Of a DNA stretch of 64,000 bases, positions 8,474 through 17,994 are shown one piece after another. Under the pieces are notes generated by a model. That model had not been told where the DNA came from. It saw only the letters and a list, made by a program, of their open reading frames with translations, and ran no database searches. Numbering within the stretch: position 1 is the first letter of the stretch; every line of letters begins with the position of its first letter. Position numbers and translations under genes: made by a program. Location of the stretch: the NCBI RefSeq assembly GCF_036670015.1, contig NZ_CP137636.1:3822501-3886500 (forward strand). The letters are read 5' to 3'. The stretch is from Niallia sp. XMNu-256. GTDB lineage: Bacteria > Bacillota > Bacilli > Bacillales > Cytobacillaceae.

Positions 8474-10526
8474 AAACGATTTTCCGGTCCCAGTGGCGGT
8501 GGGCTGTTATTGCGTTTATGAAGTTTTGTGTGAATTGTTTCATATCGTCTCCAATTATGACGCCAGGGCTGTTTGTTAAGTTCTCCTCTTGAAGGTATTT
8601 TTTGCCTTCGTGGGTGGCGCCAATCGGCTTGTAGTGACAAAATGCCTCTTTAATGAAATAGGCTGCGTTTTGGTTAAACTCTTTGCTTTCAACATTTCCG
8701 CCGACTGCATAGATAGCATCAAACAATACGGAATCACTTGTTAAGAAGGTGTGGTCAACTTCCAGTTCTGTACCATCAGAACCTTTGCGTTTCCCTAGCT
8801 TATCACTAATAATTTCGACTTGAATGCCTTCAGCTTTTAATGTTTTTAATACGTCCGATACATCCGCGCCGTTAAAATCATTGCTAATAATCACACCTAC
8901 TTTACGTGTTTCAGGGCTTTTCTTTGTATTTTCCTGGCTAAGTGCCGGAGATGATTTTGTTATTTTAGATGCTGCTTCTCCTTGAGGCGGATTTGCACCA
9001 ATATTATCCGCGATCGCCTTTGCAAGCTCTACACTAACGTTAGCATACATATCAACCACTTGCTGCTGTACATCTTTACTCTGTACTTTTCCAAGCTCAA
9101 AACTGAATGCCTCAATAATATGCTCTTTTTCAGGTTGACTCATACTGTTCCAAAACAGGATAGCTTGAGAGAAGTGATCTTTAAAGCTATCGCTTCGGGC
9201 TTGTATTTTTCTGCCTTCTACTTTTTCCTGATAATGAACATACCCACCTTCTTCTTCCGTTGCAGGCATCGGTGCATTTGATGCTAGTGAATTCTTATGG
9301 TAACTCACCATTCCTTTGTTAATCGTTTGACGTCCATAGCCATCACGCTGGTTGTTATGTATCGGAACAACCGGTCGATTGATTGGCAGCTCATGGAAGT
9401 TTGGTCCGCCAAGGCGAATTAATTGGGTATCTGTATAGGAAAATAAACGGCCTTGAAGCAAAGGATCATTCGTGAAATCGATCCCTGGTACAACATGACC
9501 CGGGTGGAATGCGGCTTGCTCTACTTCAGCAAAAACATTATCGACATTCCGATTCAATGTCATTTTCCCAATGATCTTTACTGGAACTTCTTCTTCAGGC
9601 CACAGCTTTGTCGCATCGAGGATATCGAAATCAAACTTAAATTCGTCTTCTTCCTCGATGATTTGAACACCTAATTCATACTCCGGAAAATCACCGTTTT
9701 CAATGGACTCCCATAAATCACGGCGATGAAAATCAGGATCCTTTCCTGCTATTTTTTGTGCTTCATCCCAAACAAGTGAATGAACACCCAATTTAGGCTT
9801 CCAATGAAACTTTACAAACCGCGCTTTCCCTTGGTCATTCACAAAGCGAAAAGCATGAACACCAAACCCTTCCATCATACGAAAACTGCGCGGAATCGCA
9901 CGGTCGGACATATTCCACATAATCATATGAGCGGTTTCTTGGTTATTCGCTACAAAATCCCAAAAGGTGTCATGAGCCGTTGATGCTTGTGGAATCTCAT
10001 TATGTGGTTGGGGTTTAAAAGAGTGTACTAAATCCGGGAATTTAATTGCATCCTGAATAAAAAACACGGGAATATTATTTGCAACTAGATCATAATTCCC
10101 CTCTTCAGTATAAAATTTTGTCGCGAAGCCACGGGCATCCCTAACGGAATCAGCGGATCCGCGTGAGCCTGCTACAGTGGAAAATCGCACAAAAACAGGC
10201 GTTTTAACAGATGGATCCTGCAAAAACTTCGCCTTTGTATACTCTTTCATGGACTCATATACTTCAAACTCCCCATGGGCTCCGAAACCGCGGGCATGCA
10301 CAACTCGCTCTGGAATACGCTCATGGTCAAAGTGTGTCATCTTTTCACGAAAATGAAAATCCTCCATTAAGGTCGGACCACGTTCACCCGCTTTTAAGGA
10401 AAACTCATCCTCCGAAACCTTTAATCCCTGATTCGTCGTCAAATGTTGACCATCATCATCCACCCGAAACTGCTCCAACTGCTCATCTTTACTAAACTCA
10501 TTCACATTCTTCCCCTTATTGCTCAT
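8472..10526 (-). CDS. katE: large-subunit monofunctional catalase (KatE/HPII type)
   Basis: I start at the ATG at 10526 (MSNKGKN), because GGGGAGGT lies six bases upstream; an ATG 33 bases earlier has no such site. 684 residues, the length of the long clade-2 catalases. Heme catalase core: [11 protein letters not shown] (distal His), [14 protein letters not shown] (distal Asn region), and RLFSYTDTQ with the proximal heme Tyr. A C-terminal flavodoxin/GATase-like domain ([14 protein letters not shown] onward) completes the large form. It dismutates hydrogen peroxide in the cytoplasm. In B. subtilis the orthologue is in the SigB general stress regulon; the same control here is inference. Confidence 0.95.
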   Translation of the reverse strand: MSNKGKNVNEFSKDEQLEQFRVDDDGQHLTTNQGLKVSEDEFSLKAGERGPTLMEDFHFREKMTHFDHERIPERVVHARGFGAHGEFEVYESMKEYTKAKFLQDPSVKTPVFVRFSTVAGSRGSADSVRDARGFATKFYTEEGNYDLVANNIPVFFIQDAIKFPDLVHSFKPQPHNEIPQASTAHDTFWDFVANNQETAHMIMWNMSDRAIPRSFRMMEGFGVHAFRFVNDQGKARFVKFHWKPKLGVHSLVWDEAQKIAGKDPDFHRRDLWESIENGDFPEYELGVQIIEEEDEFKFDFDILDATKLWPEEEVPVKIIGKMTLNRNVDNVFAEVEQAAFHPGHVVPGIDFTNDPLLQGRLFSYTDTQLIRLGGPNFHELPINRPVVPIHNNQRDGYGRQTINKGMVSYHKNSLASNAPMPATEEEGGYVHYQEKVEGRKIQARSDSFKDHFSQAILFWNSMSQPEKEHIIEAFSFELGKVQSKDVQQQVVDMYANVSVELAKAIADNIGANPPQGEAASKITKSSPALSQENTKKSPETRKVGVIISNDFNGADVSDVLKTLKAEGIQVEIISDKLGKRKGSDGTELEVDHTFLTSDSVLFDAIYAVGGNVESKEFNQNAAYFIKEAFCHYKPIGATHEGKKYLQEENLTNSPGVIIGDDMKQFTQNFINAITAHRHWDRKIV

Positions 10527-10600
10527 CACTGTACCTCCCCATAGGTATAAAATCGGCAAAAAACCTTCTATTTGATTTCATACCCTGAATGGGGGCAAAC

Positions 10601-10660
10601 GAAACGTCGAGACGGTTCTGATGTTTCATTTTGAAACGTGGGGACGGTTCTGATGTTTCA
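10601..10660. repeat. family-1 repeat, direct left-left arrangement
   Basis: Unlike most copies, both arms read in the GGGACGGTTCTGATGTTTCA direction (GAAACGTCGAGACGG... and GAAACGTGGGGACGG...), so it is a direct and not an inverted pair. Located upstream of katE. Confidence 0.7.
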
Positions 10661-10721
10661 CTAAATTAATAGATATGGTAAAAATGACTTAAATAAAACG
10701 GCCATACCTGTAATAAATAAA

Positions 10722-10765
10722 CAAAAGGAAGTAGGTTCTCTATAAATGCTAGAAACCTACTTCCT
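10722..10765 (-). terminator. terminator downstream of the small Cys-pair peptide gene
   Basis: AGGAAGTAGGTT / AACCTACTTCCT, followed on the minus strand by TTTTGTTTATTTATT. Confidence 0.65.
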
Positions 10766-10879
10766 ATCTATTATTCACATATTGCAGCTCTCTTACCTCG
10801 GGTAAAACCCCGTCTATTTTTAACCTATCTGTACTTCTATACTTTTGAAAAATGAACCAGGAGTTCCGGGTCACGATAC

Positions 10880-10981
10880 TTATTTTACATTTCTTTTCTT
10901 ACCACACCTAATACATTCACCTGTATAGTAGCTAAATTTATGCCTCCTGCGAAAAAGACATACAATCATCTTTAGCTTCAT
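10880..10981 (-). CDS. 33-aa basic peptide with CxxC, DUF1660-like
   Basis: ATG at 10981 with GAGGTG upstream. The sequence MKLKMIVCLFRRRHKF then a CIRCGKK end resembles small phage/prophage DUF1660 peptides, which share the pattern Cys-x-Phe-x-His ... C-x-x-C-G-K. A terminator follows at 10722-10765. Short length keeps confidence moderate. Confidence 0.5.
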   Translation of the reverse strand: MKLKMIVCLFRRRHKFSYYTGECIRCGKKRNVK

Positions 10982-11141
10982 CGCTTATTACACCTCTGTT
11001 GCTTCTGACTTACAATACTAATCTTATCAGACCAACATGTTAGAACTATTACAAAGTAGTTAATCCCCATGTCAAAACGATTAAGTTCTGTTTAAAGTTT
11101 GAGAAGAAACATTTCAAGAAAGGTGAATTTTCACAACTAGT

Positions 11142-11163
11142 TGAAACACCGGGACGGTTCATA
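11142..11163. repeat. family-1 repeat, partial arm ending the formate channel gene
   Basis: GAAACACCGGGACGGTTCAT. The minus-strand gene takes its TGA stop from the arm (ATGAACCGTCCC). Confidence 0.65.
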
Positions 11164-11986
11164 TTTTAAAATCTACTACTTTACTTTTCACTTTATTTAC
11201 ATGGGATTCAACGAGCCTGATTTCCTTTCTATAGACGAATCCATACATGAAGGCTACGAATAAGCTTCCACCAATGGCATTTCCGATTAACACGGGCACA
11301 AAGTTTGAAAAATAATCCACCCAGCTCATGTGGCCTGCAAAAATAGCCGCAGGGATTACAAACATATTAGCTACGACGTTTTGAAACCCAATCGTGACGA
11401 ATCCCATGATCGGAAACCAAATCGCCAGGATTTTTCCGCTAATGTCATCTGCACCGTACGCCATCCAAATCGCTAAACAAACCAACCAGTTGCATCCTAT
11501 GCCCGAAATCAAAGCTTGCGTAAAGGAGTGATCGACCTTTTCTTGTGCTGTAGCAACGGTTTCTGTTAGAAATACCCCTGTTCCGGTTAAGCCGACAATA
11601 TGTCCAAAGAAATAAGCAACAAATAGAGCTCCCACAAAGTTACTTACAACCACCAATAACCAATTTCTACTTAGCTGACCGAGAGTAGCACGCCTTGCCA
11701 ATGTCGCCATCGTCAAAGCCAACATATTCCCTGTCAGGAGTTCCCCTCCAGCAAGAACCACAAGAATGACCCCAAGCGGGAAAACAGCCCCACCGAGAAG
11801 GGAGGTGAACGAACCCCATTCACTTGGTAGATTTGCGACGACACGAATATTTAATAGAAACCCCAATGAGATAAAGGCTCCCGCTAAAAACCCCAAAACC
11901 AATGTGTTTGGAACAGACATAACTGCTTTATTTGCACCGGCATCGACTACTAGCCGTGCAATACGTTGTGGATTATGAAATGCCAT
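11159..11986 (-). CDS. yrhG: formate/nitrite channel family protein (YrhG/FocA-like)
   Basis: 275 residues, six predicted membrane helices. The FNT family sequence features are present: an early FLAGAFISLGF, the GGELLTGNMLAL helix break, and the FQNVVANMFVIP region including the conserved His-free pore loop. FNT proteins are pentameric channels for formate, nitrite or related monoacids. It is a single gene with a long leader containing a terminator hairpin (12131-12189). Confidence 0.9.
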   Translation of the reverse strand: MAFHNPQRIARLVVDAGANKAVMSVPNTLVLGFLAGAFISLGFLLNIRVVANLPSEWGSFTSLLGGAVFPLGVILVVLAGGELLTGNMLALTMATLARRATLGQLSRNWLLVVVSNFVGALFVAYFFGHIVGLTGTGVFLTETVATAQEKVDHSFTQALISGIGCNWLVCLAIWMAYGADDISGKILAIWFPIMGFVTIGFQNVVANMFVIPAAIFAGHMSWVDYFSNFVPVLIGNAIGGSLFVAFMYGFVYRKEIRLVESHVNKVKSKVVDFKI

Positions 11987-12130
11987 CCGTTTTCCCCTCC
12001 ATTAAAGTATTTTCATAGATGCCTTCCATGTATAGAAAACCCTTCATTAAGGGCGATTTCACCATACAAGCTCAGCCGCTTTCTAAAAATTGGTATGGAA
12101 ACTCCAACATGCAAGAGCTTTTCAAACGAC

Positions 12131-12189
12131 AAAAAGCCCACCACAAACGGTTCGATGCAATCTAACTGCATGACCATTTGATGGTGGGC
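12131..12189 (-). terminator. strong terminator in the leader of the formate channel gene
   Basis: On the minus strand a long hairpin opens with GCCCACCA, continues AAATGGT.ATGCA / TGCAT..ACCGTTT and closes with TGGTGGGC, then TTTTTG. No minus-strand gene lies upstream of it before the divergent M28 gene, so it either attenuates transcription of the channel gene 145 bases downstream or ends a small RNA. Confidence 0.65.
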
Positions 12190-12380
12190 TAACATCTAAG
12201 CATTGTGAAATACCAGGTACCAATCCCGCCATTAAGATTAGAAGAACAGGATGAAACCGCAACATTCGTTACCTCTCATCAATGAATCTACTATTTCTTA
12301 ATTACAATAAACTCATCGTACCACAATGTGAACACTTTGTGAATCTTTGTGACTTTTGTAGTTTTTATAGGGGTTGATGC

Positions 12381-12447
12381 GAAACACCGGGACGGTTCTG
12401 ATGTTTCATTTTTTGAATGAAACGCGAGAACCGTCCCCATGTTTCAC
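12381..12447. repeat. family-1 repeat, complete copy
   Basis: GAAACACCGGGACGG ... TTTCATTTTTTGAATGAAAC ... GAACCGTCCCCATGTTTCA, a near-complete inverted repeat. Confidence 0.8.
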
Positions 12448-12499
12448 TCTTTAGAGTTTAATAGTATAATATTGGAAAAAATGTAAGGGAGTGGGGTTT

Positions 12500-14659
12500 T
12501 TGAGGAGAAGGTTTGGTTTTATTTTTTTGTTATTGGTTATGGTCTTCATCATTTCAGCGTGTAAGGAGGAGGATTCTAGTAAGGTGACTACAAATGTAGA
12601 GCCTTCCAACGGAAAAGAGAAAAATGCATTTGAACTTGCAAGTGATGAATATTTATCAAAAGTAGATATTGACTATTCTTACAAATTTACTAAAAGTTTA
12701 GAAGAGTATAAGACAAATGAAAAATTAGGTTATCGAACGGCTGGATCAGAAGCTGAAATTAAAACAGGTAATAAAATCTATGAAGAAATGAAAAATATTG
12801 GTCTTACTGAGGTTACGCGCGATGAATTTACCCTTGATACTTGGGAATTTGAAAAAGCGGAGCTATCTTTTAAAGATGCAAATGGACAAGACTATCATTC
12901 CGTTTTAGGCGCTTATCAAGTAAACTTCAATACAAATGGTGTGAAAGAGTTTGACGTTGTCTATGCAGGAAAAGGAACAAAAAATGACCTGGCTGAACTA
13001 GACATTGAAGGAAAAATTGTCCTCGTGGATATTAACCAGCGTGAAGAGTGGTGGGTGAACTATCCCGCTTTACAAGCCCATTTTAAAGGGGCAGCTGCGA
13101 TCATCGCTGTTCAAGAAGGCGGCTATTCTGAGGTAGACCCAGATGCATTAAATGCACAAGATATTTGTGGACCAGATGATGCACCTGCATTTTCCATGTC
13201 ACAAACAGATGCAAAAGTTTTAAAAGAAGCGATCAGCAACAGTGAAACAGGAACATTAAAGGTGAACTTTGATGCTAAATCAACCGTAAATTTTGACGGG
13301 AAGTCCTATAATTATTACGGAAAAATTATCGGGAAAGATCCCGAGTCTTACATCATTCTTTCTGCACATTATGATTCCTATTTCACAGGATTCCAAGATG
13401 ATAATGCAGCGATCGGTCTCATGCTTGGAATTGCGAAAGGCTTAATCGACAGTGGGTACCAACCAGAAAAAACAATTATTTTTAACGCACTAGCAGCTGA
13501 GGAATGGGGAGTTTCTAATACTCGTTATGACTGGTCAACAGGTGCATACAATCAAATTTTCCGAATTCATCCTGAATGGGCTGGAAAAGCAGTGGCAAAC
13601 ATCAACTTTGAGCTTCCTGCATATGAGCATGCAAAAAGTGAAGAAATTCGTTCGGTATATGAACTGAAGCCTTACCTTGAAGACTTTGCAAAGAAGGTAC
13701 CAGCTGTAGATGGTGTGTATGAAGAAGGGATATCCGTTGTATCACCACTTCGTACCTGGTCAGATGATTTTTCATTCTCCCTTGGTGGTGTTCCAGCACT
13801 ACGAAATGACTTCCAAGATAGCGAGTTTATGCGTACACATTATCATAGTCAATTTGATACTGATGAAACGTATAATGAAAAGGCATACTTATTCCACCAT
13901 AATTTATATGGCTTACTAGCAATCTATTATGACCAGACAGCTGTTGTACCACTTGATTTTACCGTCCGTTTAAATGCATTAAAAGAATCAATCAATCAGG
14001 ATGTTTTTGAACAATCGGGCGTATCTTCAAAGGAACTCGTATCCCAAATTGACGAAGTGATCGCTGAAGTGGACAAAGTAAATAGTGAAGTGAAAAATAT
14101 TAATGAAAATTATCAACAGGCATTAAATGAAGGGGACGAAAAAACTGCGAAAAAGCTATATGAAGACAGCAGAACGCTAAACGCTAAACTATTGGAAACG
14201 TTTAAATTGGCACAAGACCAATTAGTAAAACTAACTTGGGAAGACGTACAAATTTTCCCTCATGAATATGCACAAAACAATATAGAAAACCTTTCTCTTT
14301 CCATTGAAGCATTGAATAAGGGCGAGATCAACACCGCTTTAGATGAATACCTATGGGCAGTTGATAATAACTGGTATGCTTATGATTGGGATCGAGAAGT
14401 GTTCGACTACTTCACAGACTATGTAGTAGATCAACCTGAAGAGAGATTGATGTGGGGAGCCGGTCGAGTGATCGGGCATGTGGATTTATATGATCAAATC
14501 AACTCATTAATTGAGAAAAAAGAACAACCGAATGCAGATGTTTCAGAAGAACTGAAAGCATTAAATTCAGCATTAGAAAATCAAATCCAACTACTTAAAA
14601 CACTAGTGAACGAAGAATTGGAAAGTGTTAAAGCAATTAGTGAAACATTAACAAAATAA
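12500..14659 (+). CDS. M28-family metallopeptidase lipoprotein with PA domain
   Basis: I take the TTG at 12500 as start because GGGAGTGG ends at a good distance; the GTG at 12491 falls inside that site. About 719 residues. Lipobox IISAC near residue 20 makes it membrane-anchored on the outside. Residues ~130-270 form a protease-associated insert (GKGTKNDLAELDIEGKIVLV); the M28 core follows with zinc ligands in SAHYDSYFTG, QDDNAA, AAEEWG and THYHSQFDTDE. A ~240-residue helical C-terminal extension is of unknown role. Expected to be an extracellular aminopeptidase. Terminator at 14665-14706. Confidence 0.88.
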   Translation: MRRRFGFIFLLLVMVFIISACKEEDSSKVTTNVEPSNGKEKNAFELASDEYLSKVDIDYSYKFTKSLEEYKTNEKLGYRTAGSEAEIKTGNKIYEEMKNIGLTEVTRDEFTLDTWEFEKAELSFKDANGQDYHSVLGAYQVNFNTNGVKEFDVVYAGKGTKNDLAELDIEGKIVLVDINQREEWWVNYPALQAHFKGAAAIIAVQEGGYSEVDPDALNAQDICGPDDAPAFSMSQTDAKVLKEAISNSETGTLKVNFDAKSTVNFDGKSYNYYGKIIGKDPESYIILSAHYDSYFTGFQDDNAAIGLMLGIAKGLIDSGYQPEKTIIFNALAAEEWGVSNTRYDWSTGAYNQIFRIHPEWAGKAVANINFELPAYEHAKSEEIRSVYELKPYLEDFAKKVPAVDGVYEEGISVVSPLRTWSDDFSFSLGGVPALRNDFQDSEFMRTHYHSQFDTDETYNEKAYLFHHNLYGLLAIYYDQTAVVPLDFTVRLNALKESINQDVFEQSGVSSKELVSQIDEVIAEVDKVNSEVKNINENYQQALNEGDEKTAKKLYEDSRTLNAKLLETFKLAQDQLVKLTWEDVQIFPHEYAQNNIENLSLSIEALNKGEINTALDEYLWAVDNNWYAYDWDREVFDYFTDYVVDQPEERLMWGAGRVIGHVDLYDQINSLIEKKEQPNADVSEELKALNSALENQIQLLKTLVNEELESVKAISETLTK

Positions 14660-14664
14660 CTAAA

Positions 14665-14706
14665 AACACGATTTGTCATGAACATACGACAAATCGTGTT
14701 TTTTTA
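14665..14706 (+). terminator. terminator of the M28 peptidase gene
   Basis: AACACGATTTGTC / GACAAATCGTGTT followed by TTTTT. Confidence 0.88.
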
Positions 14707-14827
14707 TGAAACGCCGGGACGGTTCTGATGTTTCATTTTCGGGGCGCCCCTTTTTTCAGGGCGTGACTGTGACCACCCGAATTCATTCGTTGCAAATGAA
14801 ACGCGAGAACCGTCCCCATGTTTCATT
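14706..14827. repeat. family-1 repeat with a family-2 element nested in its loop
   Basis: Left arm 14706-14738 and right arm 14795-14827 are canonical. Between them lies TTTTCGGGGCGCCCC and CAGGGCGTGACTGTGACC, which belongs to family 2. The right arm supplies the TGA stop of the minus-strand DUF2294 gene. Confidence 0.8.
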
Positions 14828-15512
14828 CAGACCGGTTGAAGCTAAAAATCAAATATTGTTTATTTAGGTTACAATCCCACATCAGGAAGATATCTTTCAT
14901 CGACCGATTAAATAGGTCTTCAAACACTCTTTTGTGCTGGAGGTATCCCTTTTTAATTTCTCTCGTGTAGGTTAGTAACAGGTCTTCATTCCCCTTATCT
15001 AAAAGCAAGTGCTCCAACGGATAGATGGTCCCTTTAAGTTCAATTGCACAGACACTCTGTGTATTCTTGATCACTTGTAGTTCACTCGGAACTTTATGAA
15101 GCTGGGAGCTGACCCTTCGAATACATTGGAATAACTCCTGTTCAAAGCTTTCATCTAACGTCACTTTCGAATCATTTTTATTATTTACGAGTAGCAAAAC
15201 ACCTGAGTTCGTATCGAAATTCCAATCTTGATAGAAAGAGTTAAAGGAGATCCCTAACAGCTGCGAGGCCTCTTCTACTAATTCAACAGACAACGCGGTT
15301 ATAACAGAGGATCGATATTTCATGACTAGGTTATATTCCTGTTTACTCGTTAAGATTTCCTCTGCAGGTGTCATAAAGTTACGAATATAAACATATAGTC
15401 GATTTGCTGTAAACACTGTATAACAAGATTCAGGTCCTTTTCCAATCCCTCGCTTGATTATTTTGCTGAAAGAACTGCTGACAGCCAGCAAATCCTCTTG
15501 TACTACAACCAT
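14823..15512 (-). CDS. tandem DUF2294 protein
   Basis: 229 residues made of two related ~110-aa halves. Each begins with a helix and GKGPESCYTVF/KVPSELQVI-type strand and ends in a YQDWNFDTNSGVLLLV / MWDCNLNKQYLIFSF motif. DUF2294 proteins occur in Bacillaceae without an established function. A paralogue is at 17258-17959 on the other strand, 1.7 kb away. The 5' leader contains a strong terminator hairpin directly before the ribosome binding site (15528-15569), which suggests control by attenuation. The stop codon comes from a family-1 repeat. Confidence 0.8.
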   Translation of the reverse strand: MVVVQEDLLAVSSSFSKIIKRGIGKGPESCYTVFTANRLYVYIRNFMTPAEEILTSKQEYNLVMKYRSSVITALSVELVEEASQLLGISFNSFYQDWNFDTNSGVLLLVNNKNDSKVTLDESFEQELFQCIRRVSSQLHKVPSELQVIKNTQSVCAIELKGTIYPLEHLLLDKGNEDLLLTYTREIKKGYLQHKRVFEDLFNRSMKDIFLMWDCNLNKQYLIFSFNRSE

Positions 15513-15527
15513 TGAAATCCTCCTTAT

Positions 15528-15569
15528 AAAAATAAAAAGGCCTAACTTCTATAACAAAGAAGTTAGGCC
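15528..15569 (-). terminator. terminator hairpin in the 5' leader of the DUF2294 gene
   Basis: GGCCTAACTTC / GAAGTTAGGCC then TTTTTATTTTT on the minus strand, ending about 15 bases before the start codon and directly followed by AAGGAGG. Confidence 0.8.
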
Positions 15570-15953
15570 ACAGTTAAGACGACTATATATAAATAGTTTC
15601 TACCATTTACCAAAACAATATAAATATTAAACTTTGATTACTTTTCATCATTCATTCTATAACCAATGACTGCAAGACATTAGCCAATATAATTGTAACA
15701 TTATTTTCTAAGGATAACAATACCAACAGTGGAAAAGATTCGGGGTGTCACTTTGCCCCCACTGCGCAAAAAAAACAAAGCCTTCTGCTGCTTCGTTTAT
15801 TAATCCAACATCACTTTTCATCAAGTTTTAACTCTTAATCGATCATCTGGAAAACCGCAGTGTCGTCCTCGTTTCTCAACGATAGCGAAAATCCATCTGC
15901 TTAAAAATTGGTTCCAGACCTGTATTCATTTCTCCTCCACCCAACCTATAGAG
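15570..15953. other. intergenic region, no gene
   Basis: Contains only a degenerate family-2 repeat near 15737-15762 (GATTCGGGGTGTCACTTTG). It may hold the promoter for the DUF2294 leader. Confidence 0.5.
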
Positions 15954-16355
15954 CTATTCCTTGCCTTCGTTCTCCAACCCCAAATCCTTTAACTTTTCCC
16001 ACATCTTTTGAGGCTGTCTCTTTCTTGTATGCCTTCTTTTCTGTTCATCTTCTATCGCATGGATAAAATCGATCAGGTGATGACTAAATAACGCCTGTTC
16101 ATATCCTTCTTCAATCACATAATAAGGGTCACAGTCTTGGTCAAAATAATAGTTATCTTCTATTAGTCTTCTAAATTCATCACCAATATATTGAGTCGTG
16201 TGCGTATGACTCTCAGGAACATTCGTCCCATCCGCACTAATTTCAATATCGTTGATATGATAGTCTACATATTCCTCCCATAATTTCTGCAACTCTTTCA
16301 CCTGTTTTAAGTGTTCTTCATTTTTTAAAATGAACTCAATGTATTGTTTAGTCAT
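15954..16355 (-). CDS. conserved-looking acidic protein of unknown function
   Basis: Start set at ATG 16355 (MTKQYIEF) because GGAGG lies six bases upstream, itself inside a longer open frame. 133 residues, soluble, rich in Asp/Glu and aromatic residues with an HTHTTQYIGDEF segment and a basic QKRRHTRKRQPQ stretch near the end. No family recognised. Confidence 0.65.
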   Translation of the reverse strand: MTKQYIEFILKNEEHLKQVKELQKLWEEYVDYHINDIEISADGTNVPESHTHTTQYIGDEFRRLIEDNYYFDQDCDPYYVIEEGYEQALFSHHLIDFIHAIEDEQKRRHTRKRQPQKMWEKLKDLGLENEGKE

Positions 16356-16926
16356 ACAGGTCCTCCACAAATATCATTTAGACAATGTCCTTGATCAGCT
16401 TTTCCACCCTTTGTTTTTTTAGATTGGTGTTTAGTAGACTTCTAATCCTCTTGATCTTACGTATTCTAGTCTTGTAAAATCATATCTTCAAAACTGATCC
16501 ACCGTAGTTCCGTTTGATCGAAACTTGTTTTCCTCAAATTTCCATAGCGTACCATGCATGACTCTGCTTGACCAATGTGTAAAAAACATTTAAATCTCTC
16601 TATATGAAAATGCTCTCCACAAGATAAATAAAATGTTTAAACTCTATTGACCGAGACTGCGTCCAATTATTTTTTATCCATTGTAATCATCATTCTTCTT
16701 ATCATGAACCCATCATCGGGCAATTAATTTTGAGATCGTATGACTATCCCTTTCAATAATTACTTATCTTCAAAATATAAGATGTCACTTTTCTTATTTT
16801 GTAAAAAATATTACCCCCAACCCCTAATTCATTACGTGCCTATAAAAAAGAATGAAGGGATAGAATACCTTCTAATTTAATAAAATAATGGCAATCGAAT
16901 GTTGAGAAATTACACTTACACTTAAT
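16356..16926. other. gene-free region
   Basis: AT-rich, many stops in all frames. No repeats or convincing small genes seen. Confidence 0.5.
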
Positions 16927-16955
16927 AGAAAGCATTGGTTAAGACCAATCTTTCT
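16927..16955 (-). terminator. probable terminator of sda
   Basis: AGAAAGATTGGT-CTTA-ACCAATGCTTTCT with one bulged base; the T run after it is weak. Confidence 0.5.
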
Positions 16956-16960
16956 ACCTT

Positions 16961-17086
16961 TCAAATTTTAATCCCTCTCCGATCAATCTCCCTTCTCAAT
17001 AAAAGGATGAAATCTTGTTCTACCTTTAATTCTAAGGCGTTAAAATAAGACATTACTAATAATTTATCGCTTACATTTGAAAACAT
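16961..17086 (-). CDS. sda: sporulation checkpoint inhibitor Sda
   Basis: 41 residues. ATG at 17086 with AGGAG upstream. The sequence SDKLLVMSYFNALEL then EQDFILLLRREIDRRGI follows the Sda helical hairpin (family pattern SDELLIESYxxA...L...FIxLIxxEIxRR). Sda binds the dimerisation domain of sporulation kinases (KinA/KinB) and blocks entry into sporulation while DNA replication is under way or damaged. This is direct evidence that the host is an endospore former. The promoter region has a TATAAT; I did not find clear DnaA boxes. Confidence 0.88.
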   Translation of the reverse strand: MFSNVSDKLLVMSYFNALELKVEQDFILLLRREIDRRGIKI

Positions 17087-17257
17087 ATCCTACTCCTATC
17101 AGTGGTATGGCATTTCTATCCCTCCACCTATTTCAATTATAATTTATTCCGACTGTTAAAAGAAACTATAATGCAGCTATTTTTTTCACCAATAATATAT
17201 TGAGTTTCTGGGGAGAATATAGGCACCAATGACGTAGGTTGAAAGGGGTTTGCTTAT

Positions 17258-17959
17258 TTGGATACGAAAGAACATCAACAATCATCCGAGTTAAGTAGTT
17301 ATATTAGTAAAATGCTTCGCAATAACTTTGGGAAGGGGCCAGAATCGGTATATGTTTCGATTAGTGGCACGTTTATTACCTTTTATATAAGAAATTTCCT
17401 GTCTCCAACCGAAAAGGTTTTAATGAAACAAAAGCAAGAAGAAATCGTTCAACAAACAAGGGACATGGTCATGCAAACACTGATCCCGGAAATAAAGGCA
17501 TATATCAAAATCATTACAGGGATGGAAGTCAGAGAGTTTTATTTTGATTGGGGACTTCATAATAAATCAGCGATGTTTACAGGGATATCAACAGATTCAA
17601 CCCGTTCAGAGAAAAAGGTGATAGAAGATTACGTCGGAAAGGAAAAAATTCACAACGAAATCATCAACTTGAGCAGAGAGTCAGAAAAGAAACCGGAAGA
17701 GATTTATTCCTGTATATTGAATCCCCGTACATTACTTGTCATTCGAAATGGAATATTGGTCAGAATCGAAAAACAACTCATTAGACAAGGCATGGGTGAA
17801 CCACTCACATTAGCAAAACGAGCGGTTGAAAAAGAATTATTACATAATAATAACCATTTTGAAGAGATATTGAACTCTAAAGTTGTTGATATCTTTGTGG
17901 ACTGGGACTTTGACTTGGATAAAAGTGTTATTATCTTTGCGTTAAATCCGACAAAATAA
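17258..17959 (+). CDS. tandem DUF2294 protein, second copy
   Basis: 233 residues, TTG start with AAAGGGG upstream. Same two-fold organisation as the 14823-15512 protein: GKGPESVYVSISG and REFYFDWGLHNKSAMFTGI in the first half, KPEEIYSCIL and VDIFVDWDFDLDKSVIIFAL in the second. The two genes flank sda and the 133-aa gene, which suggests an old inverted duplication. Function unknown. Confidence 0.8.
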   Translation: MDTKEHQQSSELSSYISKMLRNNFGKGPESVYVSISGTFITFYIRNFLSPTEKVLMKQKQEEIVQQTRDMVMQTLIPEIKAYIKIITGMEVREFYFDWGLHNKSAMFTGISTDSTRSEKKVIEDYVGKEKIHNEIINLSRESEKKPEEIYSCILNPRTLLVIRNGILVRIEKQLIRQGMGEPLTLAKRAVEKELLHNNNHFEEILNSKVVDIFVDWDFDLDKSVIIFALNPTK

Positions 17960-17960
17960 C

Positions 17961-17992
17961 GTTTTCGGGGCGTCACAGCGACGCCCCGTTTG
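17961..17992. repeat. family-2 repeat forming a perfect hairpin
   Basis: CGGGGCGTC-acagc-GACGCCCCG then TTTGATTT. Sits between two converging genes and probably serves as terminator for both. Confidence 0.75.
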
Positions 17993-17994
17993 AT

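Larger units (their letters stand above)
11987..12499. other. divergent intergenic region, formate channel / M28 peptidase
   Basis: Contains the leader terminator (12131-12189), three TGTGA direct repeats between 12320 and 12355 (AATGTGAACACTTTGTGAA, TTTGTGAC) that could be regulator half-sites, and a complete family-1 repeat at 12381-12447. No coding sequence accepted. Confidence 0.5.

Noticed and set aside
8419-10495. Several open frames of 60-100 aa within the catalase gene on both strands
   Set aside because: They are out-of-frame shadows of a strongly supported 684-aa catalase.
12013-12195. 60-aa minus-strand reading frame
   Set aside because: Its first half lies in the terminator hairpin at 12131-12189 and there is no ribosome binding site; treated as leader RNA.
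12320-12355. FNR or Rex operator in front of the formate channel
   Set aside because: TGTGA repeats are direct, not the inverted TGTGA-N6-TCACA or TTGTGAA-N4-TTCACAA arrangement.
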